Assembly (NCBI GenBank): GCA_020247305.1
Contig: JADCJE010000145.1
Coordinates: forward strand, 1-49,528
Length of the DNA stretch: 49,528 nt
DNA from: Phycisphaerales bacterium
GTDB lineage: Bacteria > Planctomycetota > UBA1135 > UBA2386
Reading direction: 5' to 3'
Part shown: positions 25,936 through 33,106 of the stretch, piece by piece
Layout: each line of letters starts with the position of its first letter
Position numbering within the stretch: the stretch's first letter is position 1
Position numbers and translations under genes: made by a program
The notes under the pieces: model-generated
Databases searched by the model: none
What the model was told of the DNA's origin: nothing
What the model saw: only the letters and a program-made list of their open reading frames with translations

Positions 25936-26005
25936 GGATTCACTCGCAATGGAAGGCGTGACGAAGCACGCGGAAGTTCGGAAGACGCAAATCGCTGGAA
26001 CGACG

Positions 26006-26028
26006 CGGGGCCGGACGATCCGGCCCCG
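26006..26028 (-). terminator. Hairpin between rpsB and tsf
   Basis: CGGGGCCGGA (26006-26015) and TCCGGCCCCG (26019-26028) form a perfect 10-bp stem with a 3-base loop. It lies 81 bases past the rpsB stop. No T tract follows on the minus strand, so it may act as an attenuator, an RNA-processing site or a transcript stabiliser rather than a full terminator. Confidence 0.5.
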
Positions 26029-26109
26029 TTGCGATCGCGCGCGGGCGACTTCGAAGAGCCGCCCGGCTCAACCTGCCGCCCGGCACATCCGAGCGGCCAC
26101 CAGCAGGGA

Positions 26110-27099
26110 TCAGCCCTGCGGCGCGGCCGGAGCCGCCGGCGCAGCACCCGCCTCGGGGCGCTCGGAGCCGATCGACACCGAGTCGGCGTGACCGCCGGCC
26201 TGGAAGCGACCACCGCCGCCCGGGCCACCGCCGCCCGGGCCACCGCCGCCCGGACCACCGCGGCGACCGCCCGGACCACCCGGACCGCCGCGGCGACCGC
26301 CGTCGCGGCCACCGCGACCACCGCCGTCGCGGCCGTCGGCTCGGCGACCCGGCGCCTGCCGGTTGCGGACGTCGTCCGACGCGGTGCGCTGGGCATCGCG
26401 CAGCGTCATCTCATCGCACTGCTTGCGGCCTTCCATCACCGCCTCGGACAGCTTGCCGAGGATCAGCTGGACGGAGCTCATGGCGTCGTCGTTGGCCGGG
26501 ATCACGATGTCAGCGAGCGACGGATCGCAGTCGGTGTCGAGCACGCAGACGACCGGCACGTTCATGCGCTTGGCTTCGCGCATGGCGTTGTCCTCGCGGC
26601 GAGGATCGACGACGACCAGGGCGCCCGGCAGGCCGTGCAGCTCGCGCACGCCTTCCAGGTTGCGGCGGATGCGCTTCATCTCGCGGCGCATCGTCGACTG
26701 GTCCTTCTTCTTGTACTTCTCGATGCCGCCGGTGGTCTCCAGCTGCTCGAGGTCGATCAGGCGGCCGAGGCGGTCGCGCACGGTCGCGAAGTTGGTCAGC
26801 GTGCCGCCGATCCAGCGCTCGGTCACCGACGGCATGGTGCACTTCTTGGCCTCGGCGTCCACCACGGGGCGGATCTGCTTCTTCGTGCCGAGGAACATGA
26901 TCTGCGCGCCGGTCGCGGCGAGGTGGCGCAGGAAGTGCGTCGCGCGGTACAGGCCGCGGATCGTCTCCTCCAGGTTGATCACGTGGATCTTGTGCCGTTT
27001 GCCGTGGATGAACGGCTTCATCTTCGGGTTCCACCGGCTGGCCTGATGGCCATAGTGGACGCCGGCGTCGATCAACTCTTGGGCGGTTACGAGCGGCAC
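26110..27099 (-). CDS. rpsB: 30S ribosomal protein S2 with Gly/Arg-rich C-terminal extension
   Basis: 329 aa against 241 in E. coli. The S2 core is clear: VTAQELIDAGVHYGHQASRWNPKMKPFIHG, INLEETIRGLY, FLGTKKQIRPVVDAEA, RWIGGTLTNFATVRDRL, GALVVVDPRREDNAMREAKR and VCVLDTDCDPSLADIVIPANDDA. From about residue 245 an extension of GGR/GGP repeats (RRGGPGGPGGRRGGPGGGG) is followed by a Pro/Ala tail. I chose the GTG at 27099 because AAGGAG lies 11 bases upstream and the product then begins as S2 normally does (MPLVTAQEL); an ATG at 27174 would add 25 residues without a ribosome-binding site. Confidence 0.95.
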   Translation of the reverse strand: MPLVTAQELIDAGVHYGHQASRWNPKMKPFIHGKRHKIHVINLEETIRGLYRATHFLRHLAATGAQIMFLGTKKQIRPVVDAEAKKCTMPSVTERWIGGTLTNFATVRDRLGRLIDLEQLETTGGIEKYKKKDQSTMRREMKRIRRNLEGVRELHGLPGALVVVDPRREDNAMREAKRMNVPVVCVLDTDCDPSLADIVIPANDDAMSSVQLILGKLSEAVMEGRKQCDEMTLRDAQRTASDDVRNRQAPGRRADGRDGGGRGGRDGGRRGGPGGPGGRRGGPGGGGPGGGGPGGGGRFQAGGHADSVSIGSERPEAGAAPAAPAAPQG

Positions 27100-27211
27100 G
27101 TTGGAAACGGCTCCTTGCCTGCTGGGGTATGCCTGGAAGGCGTTCTGCGCGAAGGGAAGTTGGGCCGCGTCCATGGCCTGCGCCGTGGACAGCGGGGAAT
27201 GCGGGGCGAGG

Positions 27212-27239
27212 ATCTTAGGGACGACCGGCGGCGCGTCAA
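27212..27239 (-). promoter_or_regulatory. Promoter of rpsB operon
   Basis: On the minus strand TTGACG (27239-27234) and TAAGAT (27217-27212) are 16 bases apart, 5/6 and 4/6 matches to the sigma70 boxes. Transcription would begin about 100 bases before the rpsB GTG, leaving room for a leader where S2 feedback could act. The same TAAGAT is used at 41693-41698. Confidence 0.6.
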
Positions 27240-27397
27240 GGCGAGAATCCAACCGGTGCGGCCGGGGGTTGCCGCCCCACCGCCAAACGACCTGCCGCCC
27301 GCCGCGCCAGCGCGGGGTAGACTGAACCGTTGGTGGCGCGAACGACGCCCCACCCCCGCACCCAGGACCCGCACCTCGCCCCGCTGCCACGCCGCCC

Positions 27398-28396
27398 GTG
27401 GAGACCCAGCCATTCCGCCCGCCCGCGACCGAGACCGACACCGCCCCCCCGGCGGCGCGGCCCGGCGACCAGCGCCTTGTGCTGGTGATGAACCACGGCC
27501 GGGCGCCGCTGGGTGAGCTCGTCGCCTTGCTGACGGCAGCCGGCTACGCCGTTCAGGTCGGCGAGACGCTGGCCCAGAGCCATCGCCTCGCCGCGGCTTC
27601 CCGGCCCGACGTCGTGCTGCTGCACCCGCTCGTGCTGTGCGAGGGCAGCGTCGAGCTGGAGTTCGCCGAGAGCCTGCAGACGCCCGACGACCCGATCCCG
27701 GTGATCGTGCTGGTGCCCGACCTCGCCGCGCTCGCCGCGGTCCGCCGCCTCGCCCTCCCCATCCTCGACTTCGTGCTCATGCCCGCGCGCGCGGACGAGT
27801 GCGCAAGCCGCATCGGCCTCGCCCTGGAGACCCGGGCGAACGTCCGCGACCTGCACGGCCGCGCCAGCATGCTCGAGCGACAGGTCAGCATCGACTTCAA
27901 GACCGGCCTGACGAGCGAGCGCCACATGCGCACGCTGATCGAGCGCGAGTGGAAGCGCGCGCAGCGCCACGAGAATCCGCTGTCGCTGCTGCTGATCGAC
28001 ATCGACGACTTCAAGGGCGTCAACGACGCGACCGACTACGCCTTCGGCGACGAAGTGCTGCGTCGCGTCGCGGACGGCCTGAAGGGCACCGTGCGCGAGA
28101 CCGACTTCGCCGCCCGCTTCGGCGGCGACGAGTTCTGCGTGCTGCTGCCGCAGACGACGCCGGCCGAGGCGGTGCAGACCGCGCTGCGCATCCGCCAGCG
28201 CATCGCCGGCACCGTGGTCAGCAAGGGCAGCTTCCGCCGCGAGATCACCGTCTCGATCGGCGTCGACAGCTACGACGGCCGCAGCGCGGCGAGCGTCGAG
28301 GCCCTGCGGCGAAACGCCAACCTCGCGCTGCAGGAAGCCAAACGCCGCGGCAAGAACCAGGTCTGGCTGCACGCGCCGGTCGAGCGGCCGGCCTGA
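27398..28396 (+). CDS. Diguanylate cyclase with degenerate receiver domain
   Basis: 332 aa, soluble. Residues 24-150 fold like a response-regulator receiver, but the phospho-acceptor Asp position is His (PDVVLLHPLVL) and the conserved Lys is Met (DFVLMPARADE), so normal phosphorylation is unlikely. Residues 165-325 are a GGDEF domain with intact RFGGDEFCVLLP and the inhibitory I-site RETD five residues upstream, so it should make c-di-GMP and be product-inhibited. GTG start at 27398; a TAGACT -10-like hexamer lies at 27318-27323. It is divergent from rpsB and converges on the histidine kinase gene. Confidence 0.9.
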   Translation: METQPFRPPATETDTAPPAARPGDQRLVLVMNHGRAPLGELVALLTAAGYAVQVGETLAQSHRLAAASRPDVVLLHPLVLCEGSVELEFAESLQTPDDPIPVIVLVPDLAALAAVRRLALPILDFVLMPARADECASRIGLALETRANVRDLHGRASMLERQVSIDFKTGLTSERHMRTLIEREWKRAQRHENPLSLLLIDIDDFKGVNDATDYAFGDEVLRRVADGLKGTVRETDFAARFGGDEFCVLLPQTTPAEAVQTALRIRQRIAGTVVSKGSFRREITVSIGVDSYDGRSAASVEALRRNANLALQEAKRRGKNQVWLHAPVERPA

Positions 28397-28397
28397 C

Positions 28398-28424
28398 GCC
28401 GCGGCTCCGGCCGTGGCCCGCGGC
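28398..28424. terminator. Hairpin between convergent GGDEF and histidine kinase genes
   Basis: GCCGCGG (28398-28404) pairs with CCGCGGC (28418-28424) around a 13-base loop, immediately past the cyclase stop and just before the kinase stop. It could end transcription from both sides. No T tract. Confidence 0.35.
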
Positions 28425-28429
28425 GCGCG

Positions 28430-29902
28430 TCACGCCGCCGGCAGTTCGATGCGCACGTGGAAGCCCGCGCCGGGGCGCGAGTCGACGGCGATCTCGCCGC
28501 CGTGGTTGTGCACGATCGAGTAGCAGATGAACATGCCGAGGCCGCTGGCGTCGGGCCGGCCCTTGCTGCTGAAGAACGGGTCGAACACGCGGCCGAGCAG
28601 CGCCGGGTCCATGCCCGGCCCGTCGTCGTCGACGTCGATGCGGACGCGGTCGCCGGCGCGCGCCGCGGCGACGCGGATCACGCCCGCCGGCCGGCCCTCC
28701 AGCGCGTCGAGCGAGTTCAGGAACAGGTTGAGCATGACCTGCTGGATCTCGTGCTGGTCGCCGTGCACGGCCGGCAGGTCGGCGGCCAGCGCCACATCGA
28801 AGCGGACGTTCGCCATCTGGGCGCGGTGCTCGACCAGCGCCCGCGCGCCGTCGACCGCGCTGGCGACGCCGAAGTTGCCCGGCTTCGCGCTGCGCGGCGA
28901 GAAGTCGAGCAGGCGGCGCGCCGTGCGGGCGATGCGCTGCAGGCCGTCCTGCACGAGCTGCAGGTACTTGCGCTGGCGGTCGTCGAGCGCGGGCGACTGC
29001 AGCAACCGGAGCACGGCGTTCTGCATGCCGCCGATCGGGTTGTTGATCTCGTGCGCGACGCCGGCCGCGAGCGTGCCGATGCTCGCCAGCCGCGAACTGA
29101 GCACCAGCGCGCGTTCCTTCTGCTTGGTCTCGTCGACCGCGGCGCGCACTGCGCTCTCCAGCGCGCCCGTGTGGTCGCGCACCTGCGCCGCCATGGCGCG
29201 GAACGCGGCGATCAGCGGGTCGAGTTCGGGCACGCCCTGGCGCTCGGGCAGCCGCACGTCGAAGCGGCCGCTGCCGATCGCCTGCGCCGCCGCGCCGATC
29301 GCGCGCAGCGGGCGTTCGACGGTGCGCCGCGTGATGGCGTAGAGGCAGACGCCGAACAGCAGGGTCGCCGCCAGGATGCCGGCGACGGAGGTCCACAGCG
29401 GCAGCGCCGCGGGCAGCGCGGTCGGCAGGCGCGGCCGGAACCACAGGTAGCCGACGACGTCGTCGTCCTGGCGCAGCGCGTAGCCGTAGCCGCCGGCGAT
29501 CGGCAGCATGCCATCCGTCTGCCGCGCCTGCACGATGCCCGCGGTGATCACCGCGCTCGGGAACCGGTCGGGGTCGCGGTGCACCGCGCCGAGCGGATTG
29601 AGGTAGACGCCCTCGTACGGCGGCCGCCCCGTGGTGACGACGACGTCGTCGTACAGGTCGCGCGTCGTCGTCGCCGTCAGCAGCCGGCGCACGACCGCGG
29701 CGTCCGCCGAGGCGCTGCGCAGCGCGCCGGGCGTGTAGACACGGCCCAGTTCGGCGAACGAGCCCTGCACCAGATCGCGCACCGACGCGTCGCGGTCGCG
29801 CAGCCACGATCGCTGCGCGAAGTACACGGCGATCTGCACACTGCCGACGGTGACGACGTTCAGCGACAGCGCGAGCAGCAGGATGCGCCACGCCAGCGAC
29901 AC
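28430..29902 (-). CDS. Membrane sensor histidine kinase
   Basis: 490 aa. Membrane helices at about 5-28 and 169-190 bracket a 140-residue extracytoplasmic sensor; a HAMP linker follows (192-245). The HisKA box is LASIGTLAAGVAHEINNPIGG with phosphorylated His284, and the HATPase_c domain has HEIQQVMLNLFLNSLDAL (N box), DDDGPGMDP (G1) and ASGLGMFI (G2). No receiver is fused and no response-regulator gene is adjacent, so the partner is elsewhere. It starts four bases after the gspF/pilC stop, at the end of the tatC-to-kinase operon. Resembles NtrB/ZraS-type kinases. Confidence 0.92.
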   Translation of the reverse strand: MSLAWRILLLALSLNVVTVGSVQIAVYFAQRSWLRDRDASVRDLVQGSFAELGRVYTPGALRSASADAAVVRRLLTATTTRDLYDDVVVTTGRPPYEGVYLNPLGAVHRDPDRFPSAVITAGIVQARQTDGMLPIAGGYGYALRQDDDVVGYLWFRPRLPTALPAALPLWTSVAGILAATLLFGVCLYAITRRTVERPLRAIGAAAQAIGSGRFDVRLPERQGVPELDPLIAAFRAMAAQVRDHTGALESAVRAAVDETKQKERALVLSSRLASIGTLAAGVAHEINNPIGGMQNAVLRLLQSPALDDRQRKYLQLVQDGLQRIARTARRLLDFSPRSAKPGNFGVASAVDGARALVEHRAQMANVRFDVALAADLPAVHGDQHEIQQVMLNLFLNSLDALEGRPAGVIRVAAARAGDRVRIDVDDDGPGMDPALLGRVFDPFFSSKGRPDASGLGMFICYSIVHNHGGEIAVDSRPGAGFHVRIELPAA

Positions 29903-29906
29903 GGCG

Positions 29907-31064
29907 TCATCTCTTGCCGAGGCCCTGCATCATCTGCAGCAGCGGCATGAACAGGGCGAACACGATGAAGCCGACGGCGACGGCCAGGAAGACCAGCAGG
30001 ATCGGCTCGATCAGCTTGAACGTGGTCTCGATCGTGCGGTCGACCTCGGTCTCGTAGCGGTCGGCGATCTTGGTCAGCATGCGGTCGAGTTCGCCGGTCT
30101 GCTCGCCGACGTCGACCATGTTGACGACGATGTCGTCGAACATGCCGCTCTCGCCCATCGGCACGGCGAAGCCCGCGCCCTCGCGGATCGATGCCTGCAC
30201 GCCGCCGACGGCGGCCTTCATGTGCACGTTGGCCGTCGACGCCGCCAGGATGTCGAGCGCGTCGAGGTGCGGCACGCCGCTCTGGATCAGCGTGCCGAAC
30301 GTGCGCGCGAAGCGGGCGACGAGGCTCTTGTGCACCAGCTTGCCGAACAGCGGCATGCCCAGCGCGCGGCGGTGCATGAACGACCGGTAGCCGTCGACGC
30401 GGCCCATCAGCACGCGGTGCAGCACGATCAGCAGCGCGACGCCCACGAGGTAGACCCACCACCAGAACTTCAGGTGCTCGCCGATGTCGATGACGAGCTG
30501 CGTCGTCCAGTGCATCGCGCCCTTGCCGGTCGCCTCGAACACCTGCTTGAAGCGCGGGATGACGAAGGCGAAGACGAGCAGCAGCACGAGCACGGCGACG
30601 ACGAGGATGGCCACCGGATAGGCCAGCGCGCCCTTGACGCGCGACTTGATCGCCTCGCTCGCGGTCAGGAAACCCGCCAGCCGGTTGAGGATCTCCTCCT
30701 GCACGCCGCCCGCCTCGCCCGCGCGCACCATGTTGGTGTAGAGCGGGTCGAAGACGGCGTCGTGCTTGGTCATCGCCTCCGAGAGCGCCGTGCCGCCCTC
30801 GACGTCCTCGACCAGGCTGGCGGCGACGCGCTTCATCGGACCGGGCGGCAGCTGGCCCTCCAGGATGCGCAGGCTCTTGGTGATCGGGATGCCGGCGTTG
30901 AGCAGCACCGCGAGCTGGCTGGTGAACTCGGCGAGCACGCGCGGCGTGACCCGCTTGCTGGCGAAGAGGGTGACGCCGCCCTTGGCGCCAGCGCCGGCGG
31001 CAGCCGTCGGCGCCGCGGCCACGGCCGTGGGGGCAGGGATCTTGCGCTGCAGCTTCTTGGGCAT
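29907..31064 (-). CDS. Type II secretion / type IV pilus inner-membrane platform protein
   Basis: 385 aa. Two T2SSF domains are visible, each opening with the family pattern: FTSQLAVLLNAGIPITKSLRIL (about 47) and FARTFGTLIQSGVPHLDALDIL (about 255), with membrane helices near 150-172, 203-222 and 355-378. GspF/PilC organises the assembly ATPase and pilus base. No gspE, gspG or pilin gene is nearby; it lies between a PP2C gene and a histidine kinase gene, so it is an isolated copy here. The first 35 residues are an Ala/Pro-rich linker. Confidence 0.9.
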   Translation of the reverse strand: MPKKLQRKIPAPTAVAAAPTAAAGAGAKGGVTLFASKRVTPRVLAEFTSQLAVLLNAGIPITKSLRILEGQLPPGPMKRVAASLVEDVEGGTALSEAMTKHDAVFDPLYTNMVRAGEAGGVQEEILNRLAGFLTASEAIKSRVKGALAYPVAILVVAVLVLLLVFAFVIPRFKQVFEATGKGAMHWTTQLVIDIGEHLKFWWWVYLVGVALLIVLHRVLMGRVDGYRSFMHRRALGMPLFGKLVHKSLVARFARTFGTLIQSGVPHLDALDILAASTANVHMKAAVGGVQASIREGAGFAVPMGESGMFDDIVVNMVDVGEQTGELDRMLTKIADRYETEVDRTIETTFKLIEPILLVFLAVAVGFIVFALFMPLLQMMQGLGKR

Positions 31065-31139
31065 CGGAATCGAAGGGTCGGCGGATCGTCGCGCATCGCG
31101 CGACGACGGGCAACCGCCCCGCCGAGGAACTGCGCCACG

Positions 31140-32033
31140 TCAGCCGGCGAGCATGGCGAGCAGGCCGCCGGCGACGCCGCCCGCGACCAGCGCCGCGTGC
31201 AGCAGCAACAACACGCCGACGGCGAGCAAGGCCAAAGCCCACGCGGCGCCCGGCGCGTTGCCGGCGCGCGGCCAGCGGCTGCGGTCGTCGGGGCGCTCGT
31301 CGCGCGGCAGTTCCACCGCCGCGAAGCCGTCGCCCGCGGCGGCGGCGACGTCGACGACCACCGCGGTGGCGTTGTCGGCCGAACCGAGCGCCAGCGCCTG
31401 CCCCACCAACGCCTCGGCGACCGCGGCGGGCTCGCCGCGGCCGGCGAGGCGCAACAACGCGCCCTCGCCGAGGACGCTCCAGACGCCGTCGCTGAGCAGC
31501 ACGAAGCGATCGCCCGGCGCGGTCGCCACCGCCCGCTGGTCGACGGCGACGGTGCGCCCGCCGGCGCCGATGCAGCGCGTGAGCCGGTTGTCCGGTTCGC
31601 GCACGGCGTGATCGACCGTCAGGCGCTCGAGCGCGCCGGCGCGCAGCCGGTAGAGCCGCGTGTCGCCGACGTGGCCGACGTGCGCTTGGCCATCGGCGAG
31701 GCACAGCACGGTCGCCGTCGTGCCCATGTCGCGCAGCGCCGGCACCGTCGCGCTGGTCTCGGCGACGCGCCGGGCAGCGGCGTCGAACCCGTCGCGGACC
31801 GCCGCCGCGACGTCCCCGCCGCCTGCCGCTTCGAGCACCACCGCGGCGATGGCGCGCAGCGCCGTGCGGCTGGCCTCGGCGCCGCCGGCGAGCCCGCCCA
31901 TGCCGTCGGCGATGCCCGCGAAGAGGAAGTCCGGCGCGGCGGCACTGGCGAGCAGGTAGTCGTCCTCGTTGGCGCTGCGCACGACGCCGGCGTGGGTGCA
32001 GACGCCGACGCGGAATCGTCCGGGCGTCTTCAT
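31140..32033 (-). CDS. PP2C-type serine/threonine protein phosphatase, membrane-anchored
   Basis: 297 aa. PP2C motifs in order: VRSANEDDYLL, GIADGMGGLAGG (metal-binding Asp), DMGTTATVLC, VGDTRLYRLR, LLSDGVWSVL and GSADNATAVVVD (metal-binding Asp). All the metal-site residues I can check are present, so it should be active. The C-terminus (about 258-297) is one or two hydrophobic helices, anchoring it to the membrane. ATG overlap with the lipoprotein gene, which itself overlaps a Ser/Thr kinase gene, makes a kinase/phosphatase pair; the kinase is the obvious substrate or counterpart (inference). Confidence 0.92.
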   Translation of the reverse strand: MKTPGRFRVGVCTHAGVVRSANEDDYLLASAAAPDFLFAGIADGMGGLAGGAEASRTALRAIAAVVLEAAGGGDVAAAVRDGFDAAARRVAETSATVPALRDMGTTATVLCLADGQAHVGHVGDTRLYRLRAGALERLTVDHAVREPDNRLTRCIGAGGRTVAVDQRAVATAPGDRFVLLSDGVWSVLGEGALLRLAGRGEPAAVAEALVGQALALGSADNATAVVVDVAAAAGDGFAAVELPRDERPDDRSRWPRAGNAPGAAWALALLAVGVLLLLHAALVAGGVAGGLLAMLAG

Positions 32034-33106
32034 GGCCGGCGCTCCAGCGCGAAGGTCGCCGAGGCGACCTCGCCGCGCAGCGTCGCGGTGAGCACCTGCA
32101 GGCGGCTGCCCGCGAACGTCGGCGGCAGCGTCGCTTCGTAGCGGAAGCCGCGACCGTCGGGCCGCACGGCGGCGAGCAGCGCGCGCTCCCACGCGGCAGC
32201 GGCGTCCGGCGGCAGGCCATCGCCGCGCAGGCGCACGGCGCCGAGCGCGTCGGCGGCGCGCACGACGATCCGCCGGCCGCCATCGTCGACCGCGAGCACG
32301 ATCTCGGCGGCGGCGCGCTCGCGCAAGCGCTGCCGCATGGCGCCGCTCTTCAGTTCACGCACCAGCGACGACAACAGCCGGCGCTCGGTGGTCGCGCGCA
32401 CGGCGGCGCGCACGTTCTCCGCGTCGTCGCCAACGAAGAACGGCGGCACGACGATCGACTCCAGCACGCCCCACACGTCGGTCCGCTCCACCAGCGACAG
32501 GTCGATCGGACCGGCGAACAGCAGCGGGTCGTGCAGCGTCCGTCCGGCGGCCAGCTCGCGCAGCGTGACGCGCAGCGTCGCCCGCGACTCGAAGGTCTGG
32601 TCCGGGATGAACATGCCGATGCCGAGCAGGATCCACGTCACGAACGTCACCGGCCAGCGACCGTTGGTGCCCTGGGCCTCGATCGGTCCGTCCTGCAGGC
32701 GTTCGACGACCAGCACGTAGTCGTGGCCGTCGCGGCGCGCCTGCTGCAGGTAGGCGAGCACGCCGTCGTCGATCTCGCCCGTGCGCAGGCGGCGGCCCAT
32801 CGCCTCGCGGCGCGCGGCGTCGGCGTCGAGTTCGACCCGCTGGAACACGGAGCCCTTCGCCAGCGCCGCGACGATCGCCTCGATCGGCATGACCTCGGCG
32901 CCGGCAGGCGCATCGGGCGCCGCGCCGAACGTGCCGGCGCCGGCCTCGTCGGCGCTGAGGAAGGCGCCGCCGACGACCAGCACCGCGCAATCGAGCGGCG
33001 GCTGGGCAGCGAAGTCGCGCGCGTCCTCCGACGGCGTCGCGCACGCGGCGAGCAGCGCGAACGCCGATGCGAGCGGCGACGGCACACGGCGGCGCGGACG
33101 GCTCAT
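32030..33106 (-). CDS. Lipoprotein of unknown function between kinase and phosphatase genes
   Basis: 358 aa, not recognised. The N-terminus has a lipobox ALLAAC with lipidated Cys22. Residues 35-145 look like an alpha/beta domain (DCAVLVVGGAFL, YVLVVERLQDG), followed by a hydrophobic segment VTFVTWILLGIGMFIPDQTF (about 155-174) that may lie in or on the membrane. The C-terminal 110 residues are a beta-rich module (VRLRGDGLPP, FRYEATLPPTFAGSRLQVLTATLRG). Its start overlaps the kinase gene stop and its end overlaps the PP2C start, so it is locked into the signalling unit and could be a sensor or signal-delivery partner; that role is inference. Confidence 0.65.
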   Translation of the reverse strand: MSRPRRRVPSPLASAFALLAACATPSEDARDFAAQPPLDCAVLVVGGAFLSADEAGAGTFGAAPDAPAGAEVMPIEAIVAALAKGSVFQRVELDADAARREAMGRRLRTGEIDDGVLAYLQQARRDGHDYVLVVERLQDGPIEAQGTNGRWPVTFVTWILLGIGMFIPDQTFESRATLRVTLRELAAGRTLHDPLLFAGPIDLSLVERTDVWGVLESIVVPPFFVGDDAENVRAAVRATTERRLLSSLVRELKSGAMRQRLRERAAAEIVLAVDDGGRRIVVRAADALGAVRLRGDGLPPDAAAAWERALLAAVRPDGRGFRYEATLPPTFAGSRLQVLTATLRGEVASATFALERRP

